Source: Saccharofermentans sp.
Lineage (GTDB): Bacteria; Bacillota; Clostridia; Saccharofermentanales; Saccharofermentanaceae
Direction: 5' to 3'
Assembly (NCBI GenBank): GCA_016288885.1
Contig: JAEFAV010000007.1
Span: 78,356 to 142,355 of the forward strand
DNA: 64,000 nt
Of this stretch, positions 1 to 8,880 are shown in pieces. The notes below the pieces were generated by a model, which did not search any database, was not told the DNA's origin, and saw only the letters and a program-made list of their open reading frames with translations. Position 1 is the first letter of the stretch; the number at the start of each line of letters is the position of its first letter. Both the position numbers and the translations under genes were made by a program.

Positions 1-137
1 TTGGTTTCGATGGATATCCGTTAAGATTGTGCGTTGTTACCGTAATCGGAGATGTCCTTTTCGGAATATGTGTTATTATGACGATTGTATCGGGGGTTGA
101 CTATCTTATTAAGGGAAAACAATACCTGAAGGGGTAA
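1..137 (+). CDS. pgsA: PgsA C-terminal fragment (CDP-diacylglycerol--glycerol-3-phosphate 3-phosphatidyltransferase), partial
   Basis: The window opens inside a gene. The frame with codons at positions 3, 6, 9 and so on stays open and ends at TAA 135-137. It encodes a hydrophobic stretch followed by SGVDYLIKGKQYLKG and stop. A last transmembrane helix followed by an S-G-x-D-Y motif and a short basic tail is typical of the end of PgsA-type phosphatidylglycerophosphate synthases, which make the precursor of phosphatidylglycerol in the membrane. The catalytic CDP-alcohol phosphotransferase motif lies outside the window, so the call rests on about 44 residues and is tentative. It precedes acpP, a plausible lipid-metabolism neighbour. 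The fragment is too short for the ORF track. Confidence 0.6.
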   Translation, partial: GFDGYPLRLCVVTVIGDVLFGICVIMTIVSGVDYLIKGKQYLKG

Positions 138-170
138 TTGTCAAAGAACTTCGACAGTCAAAATAGCCTA

Positions 171-199
171 TTGACAAAAACCTTAACTTACATTAAAAA
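171..199 (+). promoter_or_regulatory. Probable sigma-A promoter of acpP
   Basis: A perfect TTGACA (171-176) is followed after 17 bases by TAAAAA (194-199). The hexamers sit in AT-rich DNA between the pgsA stop and the acpP ribosome site. The -10 matches only four of six consensus bases. Confidence 0.5.
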
Positions 200-240
200 C
201 AGTTTGTGGATTTATTTAGAATCGTACGGAGGTACTTATT

Positions 241-486
241 ATGACAAATGAAGAACTTTTCAACTCGATTAAGCAGATGATAGTTGATCAGCTCGGCGTA
301 GATGAGGATACAATTACTGAGGATTCCTCTTTCGTTGACGATCTCAACGCAGATTCTCTTGATATGGTTGAGCTCGTTATGGCTATGGAGCAGGAATTCG
401 ATATCGAGATCCCTGATGATGTAGCTGAGAAGGTTGTTACCGTCAAGGATGCAGTCGAGTATATTCAGAGCCTTACAGAGGGCTAA
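241..486 (+). CDS. acpP: Acyl carrier protein
   Basis: This is an 81-residue acidic protein. It carries the growing acyl chain on a 4'-phosphopantetheine arm and serves the cytoplasmic type II fatty-acid synthase. The attachment motif is [10 protein letters not shown], with the modified serine at residue 39. The length and the four-helix pattern are those of ordinary ACPs. The start follows a good GGAGGT ribosome site 7 bases upstream. It has its own promoter and a following hairpin, so it can be transcribed alone, as expected for a very abundant protein. The next gene is rnc; acpP-rnc-smc is a widely conserved order. Confidence 0.97.
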   Translation: MTNEELFNSIKQMIVDQLGVDEDTITEDSSFVDDLNADSLDMVELVMAMEQEFDIEIPDDVAEKVVTVKDAVEYIQSLTEG

Positions 487-529
487 TATACCGGAGATCT
501 TAAGATCTCTGAATTAACTTTGAAGTTTG

Positions 530-565
530 ACGGCTGGGTGCGTTTTTATGCATTCAGCCGTTTCT
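530..565 (+). terminator. Terminator-like hairpin after acpP
   Basis: The arms ACGGCTGGGTGC and GCATTCAGCCGT pair over 12 positions with two G-U pairs, around a T-rich loop, followed by TTTCTC. The T tail is short, so some read-through into rnc is likely. A separate palindrome AGATCTTAAGATCT lies about 30 bases upstream. Confidence 0.6.
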
Positions 566-593
566 CGTAAATATATCTTGAGCGATTATTACT

Positions 594-1304
594 ATGACTG
601 ATTATTCAAAATTCGAAAATGATCTGGGATATACCTTTAAAGACAAGTCGCTCCTGGAAACGGCTTTTACTCATACGACCTACGTTTTCGAGTCGGGGAG
701 AGGACACTGGGAATCCAACCAGAGACTGGAATTCATCGGTGATGCGGTGCTCGACGTTGTTGTAGGACAGATGATCTACGAGTTAAAGCCTCAGGCTGAC
801 GAAGGATATCTCTCGAAAATGAGAAGCGTCTCCGTCTGTGAGAAATCTTTTGCCGAGGTAGCCAGAAGGCTCCATCTGGGAGACTATCTGCTTCTTGGCA
901 AGGGTGAAGCGCAAAGCGGGGGCAATGACAAGGATTCGACGCTGGCTGACTGTTTTGAGTCGGTTATTGCGGCAGTATATTTTGACGGCGGATTCGAACA
1001 GGCTAAGAAATGTATCTTGAAAAATCTTACCGAAACGGTAAATAAGGCAGTTAACGGCGAGATTTTCCTGGATTACAAGAGCAGGCTGTTAGAGCTCGCG
1101 CAGACAAGAGGGTTCCAGCACACGATCAGATTTGAAGTGACAGGCGAAAGAGGTCCTGCACACATGAAAGAATTTGACGTTAGTGTCTACTCGGATGACG
1201 TTCTTCTTGCAAGCGCGACCGGCCACAGTAAAAAGGATGCCGAGCAAAAGTGCGCTGAGAAGGGCTTAAAGGAGTATATGCGCCTTTACCCTGAAGGATG
1301 TTAA
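594..1304 (+). CDS. rnc: Ribonuclease III
   Basis: This 236-residue endonuclease cuts double-stranded RNA and is needed for rRNA processing and mRNA turnover. The N-terminal catalytic domain contains the signature NQRLEFIGDAVLD (about residues 42-54) and a second metal-binding helix DCFESVIAAVYFDGG (about 123-137). The C-terminal part, from about residue 160, is a double-stranded RNA-binding domain ending in the typical KKDAEQKCAEKGL helix. Length is normal. It lies between acpP and smc, the usual neighbours. No strong Shine-Dalgarno motif is evident directly before ATG 594. Its product would be the expected processor of the long double-stranded leader hairpin found in front of pnp in this window. 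Confidence 0.96.
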   Translation: MTDYSKFENDLGYTFKDKSLLETAFTHTTYVFESGRGHWESNQRLEFIGDAVLDVVVGQMIYELKPQADEGYLSKMRSVSVCEKSFAEVARRLHLGDYLLLGKGEAQSGGNDKDSTLADCFESVIAAVYFDGGFEQAKKCILKNLTETVNKAVNGEIFLDYKSRLLELAQTRGFQHTIRFEVTGERGPAHMKEFDVSVYSDDVLLASATGHSKKDAEQKCAEKGLKEYMRLYPEGC

Positions 1305-1384
1305 GCAGATTGTCCCACAAAAAGACCTCGTTTGAGTTATAATGCTTGCGTGAAATTTAGGATCAAGACGGAACTGACCGGAGA

Positions 1385-4300
1385 ATGTATTTAAAGAAAC
1401 TGGAGCTTCAGGGGTTCAAATCGTTCCCCGAATATACTTGTATCGACTTTGACCGCGGTCTTACGGCCGTGGTTGGTCCTAACGGAAGCGGAAAGTCCAA
1501 CATCAGTGATGCGGTCCGTTGGGTATTGGGCGAACAGAGCGTCAAGCAGCTCCGCGGCGGCAAGATGGAAGACGTCATCTTTAACGGCACTTCAGCCAGA
1601 CGTTCCATGAACTATGCCGAAGTATCCATTACTTTCGATAATTCAGACGGTTATATCGATTATGCCTTTCCTGAGATCTGCATTACCAGAAGGCTTTACA
1701 GGTCAGGTGAATCAGAATACCAGATAAATAAGGTCAATTGCCGTCTTAAAGACATTACGGTCCTTTTCCTTGACACCGGACTGGGACGTGACGGCTATTC
1801 ACTGGTCGGACAGGGCAGGGTCGATGATATTCTCTCTACCAAGTCTGAAGACAGACGCCGTGTCATTGAGGAAGCATCAGGTATCGTCAAGTATCGTGTC
1901 AGGAAAGACGAGGCACAGAGAAAGCTCAACAATACCGAGCAGAACCTCGTAAGGATCAATGACATTCTGGGCGAACTGGAGACACGCAAGGGTCCTCTCG
2001 AGGAGCAGGCCGGCAAAGCCCGCAAGTTCAATGAGAACTATGAGGAATTAAAGAAGCTCGAGACTTCGCTCCTCGTTCATAAGATCACTGAAGCCAATAA
2101 GGAGATGGGCGATTCGGCAGGCCTTAAGGAACAGCTCGAGAACGAGATAAAGGAACGCGAAGACGAATATCTTAAGCTCAGGAAAAGCCATCAGCAGATA
2201 ATAGAGAAGAGTGAAGCGCTGGATAACGAGATCGAGGACAGAAGGCAGGATCTTTCTGACCTTACCGAGTATGAACACGAGGCGCAGACGGATAAGAAGG
2301 TCTCGATAGAAAGACTTAACCAGACTAATCAGAGGATCGAAGAACTCAAGTCTGACATGGAGTCCACGGATGAGACAGTAGAAAAGCTCACTAAAGAACT
2401 TAATGAGAAGAAGGCCAAGGCTGACAGTCTTCTTAAGGAAGCGGATGAGGCCAAGACCCTCAGCGAGACACTTGACAAGGAACGCCAGGCGAAGTTCGAG
2501 GAGTATGAGAACAGCCGCAAAGAAGCAGGCAAAGCTGATTCCAAGATAAAGGCTAAGACCGAAGAACTTTTCGAGACAAGAAAGAAGATAACCGAATGTC
2601 AGGCAGGAATATCTGCCCTTGATGACAAGATCAAGGATATGCAGGAAGCCAGAGCTGCTTCCGAGAGCGGAAAGACCGAACTCAGCACAGCTCTTGTAGA
2701 GCAGGAAAAGGCTCTGAACGAGATCAGAAAGATTAAAGGCGATGTTTCCAAGGATATCGAAGTCAGGAATAAGAAACTCGAGGAACTGAGGGGACGTCAG
2801 GTCGAGCTCAATCAGTTTTTCGAGATCAATAACAGAAAGCTTTCTGCCGAAGAATCAAAGCTCAAAACATTGAAAGACATCGATAAGCGTAAAGAAGGTT
2901 ATCAGGAGTCCGTAAGACGCCTTATTGAGCTTTCCGAGACTGACAGGTCAGTTAAGAAGCTCATGGTAGGCATTCTGGGTGACCTGATCGAGACAGACGG
3001 CAAGTATGAGACCGCTATCGAGACGGCTTTGGGAAATGCACTTCATAATGTTGTAACCAAGAGTGAAGCGGATGCCGCTGAACTTATCGGGATCCTTAAA
3101 GAAAAGAGACTTGGAAGGATCACGTTCCTTCCTATCGAGAACATAAAGGCCAGATACATTGACGAGGATGATCTCCGAAAGGCTAAGGGCGTAAAGGGAT
3201 ATATCGGTGTGGCTTCCGAGCTTGTTAAAGCGGACCGCAATCTTGAAGATATCGTATCAAACCTTTTGGGCAGGATACTTGTTGCGGATGACCTGGATTC
3301 TGCGAGGATCATAGCTTCCAGGACGGGCCGCTCATATAAGGTAATGACGCTTGAGGGTGATTCGGTAAATCCCGGAGGATCGCTTACGGGCGGTTCTTTG
3401 AGAAAAACCGGAGCCGGTACGGGAATCATCGGTAGGAAGGCCGAGATCGATTCGCTTACAAAGGCGGTTGCCGAATTAGAGGCAAAGCTTGCTGATTCCG
3501 AAGATCAGCGTCAGGAAGTCGACGACGGTATCGGTACCATAAAGCGCGAGCTAGCTCAGCTCGGTGAACAGCTCAAGTTCTATCAGCTTGAAGAGGTCAA
3601 GGCCGAGGGCGAATATAACAATACCAGGACGAGACTGGACGAGACTGAAGAGACTCTCGCACATTTCGATGAGAATATGCAGACGGTATCCAAATCGAAA
3701 TTAAGACTCGAAGAGGATATGGAGGAATTTACCCGTATTGAGGGTGAGGTAAACGGCGAACTGGCTGATTACCAGGAAGAGATCGAAGAGCAGCAGAGGC
3801 TTTCCGAAGAGCAGGCAGTTAAGCTCGAACAGGTCGTAGCCAAGGTCAGGGAGGCTGCATCCCTTGCCGAACGCAAACTCACCGAAAGAAGCGGTATCCT
3901 TGATCTTGCAGGTCACATCAAGAAGCAGATCGAAGAGGCCAAGCAGGGAAGAGACAAGTTCGATTCGGCAATAAAAGAAGCGAAAGAGACCGTTAACAGC
4001 ATTACCAGGGAGATAAACGGACTGGATGCAAAGCTTGACGAAAATGCCAAGCAGCAGAAAGTGTTGGAAGATAAGATTGCAGAACTCTTTGAGAAGAGAG
4101 CTGCCGTCTCTGGTGATCTGTCATCATTTGGTGACAGACTTGCTGCAAGCGGAAATGAGATAAGTGAGCTGCAGGCAAAGCTTAATGCCCATGTTTCGAA
4201 ATATGACAAGATACTTTACGAGATCGACCAGAACAAGAACAGGCTCTGGGAAGATTATGAGACTACATATGACAACATCAAGGATTCCGTCGAACCGGTA

Positions 4301-4954
4301 ACAAAGATCGGTGAGCAGACTAAAAGGATCCAGACATTAAAGAATGCCATCAAGGCGTTGGGTCCTGTTAATCTGGGTGCACTCCAGGAGTTCTCAGAGC
4401 TTTCTGAAAGACTCGATTTCATGACAAAACAAAGAGACGATATCGAGGCTGCCAAGAAGGATCTCGAGCAGGTAATCGAAGAACTCCTCACAAAGATGAG
4501 ATCCGAGTTTACCGAGCATTTCGATACCATCAACAAGAACTTCGGTCAGGTCTTCACGGATCTTTTCGGAGGCGGTACGGCAGAAATAATATTGGGCAAC
4601 GATTCGGAGGACGTTTTGGAATGTGCCATTGATATCAAGGCACAGCCTCCGGGAAAGAAACTCCAGAATCTCTCGCTCCTGTCAGGCGGTGAGCGCTGTC
4701 TTACGGCTATAGGACTCCTTTTCGCCATTCAGGAACTGAAGCCTTCTCCGTTCGTTATTCTGGACGAGGTCGAGGCGGCGTTGGATGACGTTAACATCAC
4801 GAGATTTACGGACTTCGTAAGAAGACATTCGTCCAAATCTCAGTTCATTCTTGTTACGCACCGTAAGGGTACCATGGAAGCCTGCGACCAGATGTACGGT
4901 GTTACCATGGCCGAGCGCGGCGTATCAAAGATCTTATCTATGGAGCTTAAATAA
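1385..4954 (+). CDS. smc: Chromosome segregation protein SMC
   Basis: This 1189-residue protein is the ATPase of the SMC-ScpAB condensin, which organises and segregates the chromosome. The Walker A motif GPNGSGKSN is at about residues 32-40. Two long heptad-rich coiled coils flank a central hinge (about residues 510-680, with glycine-rich loops). The C-terminal head carries LSGGERC (about 1099-1105) and the Walker B FVILDEVEAALDD. Length and layout are standard. ATG 1385 follows a GGAG only 3-4 bases upstream, which is close. The stop codon overlaps the ftsY start in TAATG, so the two genes are translationally coupled. Confidence 0.97.
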   Translation: MYLKKLELQGFKSFPEYTCIDFDRGLTAVVGPNGSGKSNISDAVRWVLGEQSVKQLRGGKMEDVIFNGTSARRSMNYAEVSITFDNSDGYIDYAFPEICITRRLYRSGESEYQINKVNCRLKDITVLFLDTGLGRDGYSLVGQGRVDDILSTKSEDRRRVIEEASGIVKYRVRKDEAQRKLNNTEQNLVRINDILGELETRKGPLEEQAGKARKFNENYEELKKLETSLLVHKITEANKEMGDSAGLKEQLENEIKEREDEYLKLRKSHQQIIEKSEALDNEIEDRRQDLSDLTEYEHEAQTDKKVSIERLNQTNQRIEELKSDMESTDETVEKLTKELNEKKAKADSLLKEADEAKTLSETLDKERQAKFEEYENSRKEAGKADSKIKAKTEELFETRKKITECQAGISALDDKIKDMQEARAASESGKTELSTALVEQEKALNEIRKIKGDVSKDIEVRNKKLEELRGRQVELNQFFEINNRKLSAEESKLKTLKDIDKRKEGYQESVRRLIELSETDRSVKKLMVGILGDLIETDGKYETAIETALGNALHNVVTKSEADAAELIGILKEKRLGRITFLPIENIKARYIDEDDLRKAKGVKGYIGVASELVKADRNLEDIVSNLLGRILVADDLDSARIIASRTGRSYKVMTLEGDSVNPGGSLTGGSLRKTGAGTGIIGRKAEIDSLTKAVAELEAKLADSEDQRQEVDDGIGTIKRELAQLGEQLKFYQLEEVKAEGEYNNTRTRLDETEETLAHFDENMQTVSKSKLRLEEDMEEFTRIEGEVNGELADYQEEIEEQQRLSEEQAVKLEQVVAKVREAASLAERKLTERSGILDLAGHIKKQIEEAKQGRDKFDSAIKEAKETVNSITREINGLDAKLDENAKQQKVLEDKIAELFEKRAAVSGDLSSFGDRLAASGNEISELQAKLNAHVSKYDKILYEIDQNKNRLWEDYETTYDNIKDSVEPVTKIGEQTKRIQTLKNAIKALGPVNLGALQEFSELSERLDFMTKQRDDIEAAKKDLEQVIEELLTKMRSEFTEHFDTINKNFGQVFTDLFGGGTAEIILGNDSEDVLECAIDIKAQPPGKKLQNLSLLSGGERCLTAIGLLFAIQELKPSPFVILDEVEAALDDVNITRFTDFVRRHSSKSQFILVTHRKGTMEACDQMYGVTMAERGVSKILSMELK

Positions 4955-5868
4955 TGGGACTTGCTGATCTGTTTAAAAGAGGACTTGAGAAGACAAGAAA
5001 CTTTTTCGCCGGAAGTTTTACAAAGCTTGCGGCTAACAGCGGCCGCTTTGATGAGGACATGCTCGATGAGCTCGAGGAACTTCTCATAAGGGCCGACTGC
5101 GGTGTCCCTGCGAGCGAAGACATCATGGAGAGAGTCAAGGATAACATCAGGAAGACCGGTGATGACAGCCAGGAAGCCGTTCTTGCTTCAGTCAAGGAGA
5201 GAATGCTCGAGATACTCGGAGAACCTCAGACTGTTGAGATAGTTCCGGGAAAACTCAATATCATCCTCATGATCGGAGTAAACGGGACAGGAAAGACCAC
5301 CACTTCAGGCAAGCTTGCCGCCAGGTATAAGAAAGAGGGGAAAAAGGTTCTCATGGCTGCGTGCGATACTTTCCGTGCTGCAGCAGTCGGCCAGCTCAAG
5401 ACCTGGGGTGAGAGGACCGGAACGGCAGTTATTGCCCAGGAGCAGGAGGGCGCAGATCCGGCTTCGGTCGTTTTCGATGCGATCCATGCTGCCCAGGCAC
5501 GCAACACGGATGTTCTTCTTGTAGATACTGCAGGCCGTCTGCACAACAAGAAGAATCTCATGGAGGAGCTTGCCAAGATCAGGCGTGTCATCGAGAGGGA
5601 AGCTCCGGATGCGGTTATCAAGTCACTTCTTATAATCGATGCTACCACGGGACAGAATGCCGTCATCCAGGCTGAAGGATTCGGCGAGGTCACGGGTCTT
5701 GATTATGTCGGTATCACCAAGCTTGACGGAAGCGCAAAGGGCGGTGTCGCCATTGCCGTTGCATACCAGTCAGGTAAGCCGATCGTGCTCGCCGGTCTTG
5801 GCGAGAGCGTGGAAGATCTTGCCGATTTTGACCCCGATCTGTTCGTGGATTCTCTCATCAGGGAATAA
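4954..5868 (+). CDS. ftsY: Signal recognition particle receptor FtsY
   Basis: This 304-residue GTPase docks SRP-ribosome complexes at the membrane for co-translational insertion. It has an N-terminal four-helix N domain and a G domain with GVNGTGKTTT (P-loop, about 109-118), DTAGRLHNKKNL (G3 and following) and TKLDGSAKGG (G4 region). There is no long acidic A domain, as is usual in Gram-positive FtsY; the N-terminal helix AGLADLFKRGLEKT-like segment probably targets the membrane. The ATG overlaps the smc stop by one base. A weak hairpin follows. Confidence 0.96.
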   Translation: MGLADLFKRGLEKTRNFFAGSFTKLAANSGRFDEDMLDELEELLIRADCGVPASEDIMERVKDNIRKTGDDSQEAVLASVKERMLEILGEPQTVEIVPGKLNIILMIGVNGTGKTTTSGKLAARYKKEGKKVLMAACDTFRAAAVGQLKTWGERTGTAVIAQEQEGADPASVVFDAIHAAQARNTDVLLVDTAGRLHNKKNLMEELAKIRRVIEREAPDAVIKSLLIIDATTGQNAVIQAEGFGEVTGLDYVGITKLDGSAKGGVAIAVAYQSGKPIVLAGLGESVEDLADFDPDLFVDSLIRE

Positions 5869-5888
5869 TCTGAAAAAATCCCTGTTTT

Positions 5889-5911
5889 ATACGGAAAAAA
5901 CCGTATTGTTT
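5889..5911 (+). terminator. Weak terminator-like hairpin after ftsY
   Basis: ATACGG and CCGTAT form a six-base-pair stem around an A6 loop, followed by TGTTTT. The stem is short and AT-rich, so it is at best a weak terminator. Confidence 0.4.
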
Positions 5912-5914
5912 TGA

Positions 5915-5943
5915 TTGCCAAAGAAAATGTTTATATGTATAAT
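5915..5943 (+). promoter_or_regulatory. Probable promoter of hppA
   Basis: TTGCCA (5915-5920) and a perfect TATAAT (5938-5943) are separated by exactly 17 bases. The predicted transcript would have a leader of about 80 bases with no obvious structure. Confidence 0.65.
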
Positions 5944-6030
5944 CTGTTGGGTTTAAAACAGAGTGTGGGTTTACTATGCCCGTAGCTTTGCAAATCTATA
6001 ATCAAATTTATTAAGAGAGGGGCCCGGTTT

Positions 6031-8181
6031 ATGTCTTTATTAACGACTTCCTGGTTAATCGTACTCGGCGTAGTATTCCTTGCACTTGTCTATGTCGCGT
6101 TCAATTACTTCCGTATTAAGAAGATGCCCGAAGGAACTCCTGACATGATCGAATTGTCAGGCATCATCCGTTCCGGCGCGCAGACATTCCTTAAGACGGA
6201 GTTCAAGAGCATCGCTATGGTTGTTGCCGTTGTTGCTGTTATCTTCACACTCTTTGTTGAAAAGACCAGCGGTATCACATTCCTTATGGGTGCCTTGATG
6301 AGTTCTATCGTATGCGTTCTCGGTATGCAGAGCGCAACTTATGCTAACGTTCGTACTTCGAACAAAGCAAAAGAGAGCCTTTCGATCGGAGAGACAGTTA
6401 AGGTTGCTCTCTGTGGCGGTTCCATCAGCGGCCTTGCAGTTCAGGGCTTCGGTATGTTGGGCTTCCTGGCAGTTCTCCTTTGCTTCGGCGGTGTACAGCA
6501 TGACGCTCAGAGCCAGGGTTTCATCCAGCTCGGTCTCATCTGCAATCCTTACATCATGAGAATCTCAACATATTCTCTCGGCTGCTCCATCGTTGCAATG
6601 TTCAACCGTGTAGCAGGCGGTAACTACACAAAGGCTGCAGACATCTCTTCTGATATTCTCGGTAAGCTCAGACATGACCTTCCTGAGGATGACTCCAGAA
6701 TCCCTAATACTATCGCAGACTTCATCGGTGATAACGTTAACGATATCGCCGGCAACTGCTCTGACCTCCTTGAGTCATTCGTTGCTACAATGTCCGCTTC
6801 TCTCATGATCGCCGTTACGCTTTATCAGACACACGGTGAGACAGTTTCCGATGCTACATTCAATGCTACGATCCTTTTCCCGACGATCCTCGCAGGCTGC
6901 GGTCTCGTAGGATGCCTTATCGGTCTTGGACTCGCTAACATTAAGAAGATGGGTGACAACCCGTCCAAAGAGCTCGACCTTTCCACATGGATCTCAGCAG
7001 GCTGCACGATCGTATTCGGAGGCGTTGCTGCTTACATGATCTTCAACGGAACGGGCGTTTCCGCTTCTGATCTTGCAACATACGGTTTCAAGTTCGGATG
7101 GATTTCTCCCTGGATCTCTTCCGTAATGGGAATCGTTGCAGGTATCGCAATCGGCATAATCACAGAGTACTACACCTCCACAGATCACAAGCCTACGCAG
7201 AAGCTTGCCGAGATGTGCACAGAGGGTGAGGCTTTCGTAGTTACGAAGGGTGATGCTGTCGGTTCGAGATCAGTTCTTCTTCCTGTATTCGTAATCATCG
7301 TTGCACTTATCGTTTCCGGTGTTATCTGCGGTTCTTACGGTATCGCGATCTCCGCTCTCGGTATGCTCGCATTCGTTGGCGCTACGGTATCCATCGATGC
7401 TTTCGGTCCTATCGCAGATAACGCAGGCGGACTTGCAGAAGCTTGCCACCTCGCACCTGACGTTCGTAAGATCACGGATAAGCTTGATGCAGTAGGTAAC
7501 ACAACAGCTGCTATCGGTAAGGGTTTTGCCATCGGTTCTGCAGCATTCGCTACAGTTTCCCTCATCATGGCTTACGTTGGTAACTACACAGAGATCGGAC
7601 AGCCCCTGCAGCTTAACTTCGCTTCATTCTTCGTTGTAGGTGGTGGTATCCTCGGTGGCGCACTCGTTGAATATTTCTGCGCTATCCTCACGGATAACAC
7701 GATCGATGCAGCCAAGATCATGGCTGATGTCGGCGACAAGCAGATGACACAGGAAGTTCTTGACGGTAAGGCTAAGCCTGACTACAACATGATGATCGCC
7801 ATGGCAGCTAAGGAAGCTATCCACAGAATGGTTCTTCCTTCTGTCCTCGCTCTCCTTATCCCTATCATAGGCGGCTTCATACTCGGTGTTGAATTCGTAG
7901 GCGGTATCCTCGTAGGCGCTACGATCGTTGCTATCCCGAGAGCTATCTTCATGGGTAACTCCGGCGGTGCTTTCGATAACGCAAAGAAGTACATTGAGCA
8001 GGGTATGCTCGAGGGTCACGGCAAGGGATCTCCTGCGCACAAGGCATCCGTTACCGGTGATACGATCGGTGATACACGTAAGGACGTTGTAGGCGTTGCT
8101 CTGGACATCTTCATCAAGCTCATGTCCACAGTTGCAAATACTATCGCTCCTATCATCAGAAACTTCCGCATCTTCGGTTGA
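6031..8181 (+). CDS. hppA: Membrane-bound ion-pumping pyrophosphatase (divergent type)
   Basis: This 716-residue protein with about 16 membrane helices couples pyrophosphate hydrolysis to export of H+ and/or Na+. Family landmarks are present: KAADISSDILGK, GDNVNDIAG, DNAGGLAEA, GNTTAAIGKGFAIGSAA and HKASVTGDTIGD. The alanine after GNTT, instead of lysine, is the known mark of potassium-dependent members. Several signature residues deviate: the usual K-x-E that follows the first motif reads KLR, and the usual D-P-F-K-D-T-S-G-P after the last motif reads DTRKDVVGV. This suggests a divergent branch of the family; pump ion and regulation cannot be read from sequence alone. GAGAGGGG precedes ATG 6031. 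The gene has its own promoter and terminator. Confidence 0.93.
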   Translation: MSLLTTSWLIVLGVVFLALVYVAFNYFRIKKMPEGTPDMIELSGIIRSGAQTFLKTEFKSIAMVVAVVAVIFTLFVEKTSGITFLMGALMSSIVCVLGMQSATYANVRTSNKAKESLSIGETVKVALCGGSISGLAVQGFGMLGFLAVLLCFGGVQHDAQSQGFIQLGLICNPYIMRISTYSLGCSIVAMFNRVAGGNYTKAADISSDILGKLRHDLPEDDSRIPNTIADFIGDNVNDIAGNCSDLLESFVATMSASLMIAVTLYQTHGETVSDATFNATILFPTILAGCGLVGCLIGLGLANIKKMGDNPSKELDLSTWISAGCTIVFGGVAAYMIFNGTGVSASDLATYGFKFGWISPWISSVMGIVAGIAIGIITEYYTSTDHKPTQKLAEMCTEGEAFVVTKGDAVGSRSVLLPVFVIIVALIVSGVICGSYGIAISALGMLAFVGATVSIDAFGPIADNAGGLAEACHLAPDVRKITDKLDAVGNTTAAIGKGFAIGSAAFATVSLIMAYVGNYTEIGQPLQLNFASFFVVGGGILGGALVEYFCAILTDNTIDAAKIMADVGDKQMTQEVLDGKAKPDYNMMIAMAAKEAIHRMVLPSVLALLIPIIGGFILGVEFVGGILVGATIVAIPRAIFMGNSGGAFDNAKKYIEQGMLEGHGKGSPAHKASVTGDTIGDTRKDVVGVALDIFIKLMSTVANTIAPIIRNFRIFG

Positions 8182-8208
8182 TCTTAAGGTGATAAATTAA
8201 AGATTACG

Positions 8209-8243
8209 GCGGCCGTCTTGAAAAAGGCGGCCGCTTTTGTTTT
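8209..8243 (+). terminator. Rho-independent terminator of hppA
   Basis: GCGGCCG and CGGCCGC form a seven-base-pair GC stem with a 12-base loop, followed directly by TTTTGTTTT. Confidence 0.8.
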
Positions 8244-8504
8244 GAATATCGCCAATACCTGTTGAGTACCTAAAACTGCTAAAAAAAGTATCAATTTGTG
8301 CATTTTGAACTCATAATACTTTTCTGGTACCTTTTTTATCAGGTTCAGGTATTATTTTGGTATTCTTTCGAAAACTCTGTCCGAATGCCTTTACAATCCG
8401 GGATTCAGATGGTATCATCACCAAGTTGCCTTAATCGCAGTTTTGCGGAAGACTCCGACCCTTATCTTCGATTTTGGCGTATTTATTCTAAAGGAGGAAA
8501 GATT

Positions 8505-8771
8505 ATGTCAGCATCTTTCGACAAGCAGGCTATCATCAAGGAATATGCACTCTCTGAGGGCGATACAGGTTCTCCTGAGGTTCAGGTTGCACTTCTTACT
8601 TACAGGATCAATCACCTCACAGAACACCTGAAGACCCACAAGGGTGACCACCACAGCAGAAGAGGACTTCTCATGATGGTTGGTAAGAGAAGAAACATCC
8701 TTGATTACCTTGCAGCAGTTGATATCGAGCGTTACAGAACACTTATTGCAAGACTTGGTATCAGAAAGTAA
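8505..8771 (+). CDS. rpsO: Ribosomal protein S15
   Basis: This 88-residue protein binds 16S rRNA early in assembly of the small-subunit platform. It has the family pattern [45 protein letters not shown]. The ORF track begins at 8298, but that extension is leader sequence: the true ATG at 8505 follows AAAGGAGGAAAG and begins MSASFDK, as in other S15 proteins. The region 8244-8504 is an AT-rich leader containing repeated GGTAC/GGTATT words. S15 often represses its own translation through leader structure, but I could not recognise a defined fold here. In many bacteria rpsO directly precedes pnp; here nadE and an SGNH hydrolase intervene. Confidence 0.95.
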   Translation: MSASFDKQAIIKEYALSEGDTGSPEVQVALLTYRINHLTEHLKTHKGDHHSRRGLLMMVGKRRNILDYLAAVDIERYRTLIARLGIRK

Positions 8772-8793
8772 TCTTTCAAACAGATTATTGCAA

Positions 8794-8826
8794 AGAAGCG
8801 GTTCCTTACGGGGCCGCTTTTTCTTT
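8794..8826 (+). terminator. Rho-independent terminator of rpsO
   Basis: The stem AAGCGGTTCC / GGGGCCGCTT contains two G-U pairs, has loop TTAC, and is followed by a T-rich run TTTTTCTTT. Confidence 0.8.
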
Positions 8827-8839
8827 CATTAAGTAAAGA

Positions 8840-8848
8840 TGCTATAAT
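8840..8848 (+). promoter_or_regulatory. Extended -10 promoter of nadE
   Basis: TGC directly precedes a perfect TATAAT (8843-8848), an extended -10 element. No good -35 hexamer is seen. The nadE ribosome site GGGAGGT follows about 20 bases later. Confidence 0.55.
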
Positions 8849-8880
8849 TAATAAGTTATGACATTCCGGGAGGTATTAAT

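Noticed and set aside
1310-1343. Promoter before smc with TTGTCC and TATAAT
   Set aside because: The spacing of 22 bases is too long and no extended -10 is present; the TATAAT alone was not enough.
8244-8504. Possible riboswitch before rpsO
   Set aside because: AT-rich with some repeated GGTAC words, but no consensus of a known RNA could be matched and no terminator is present before rpsO.
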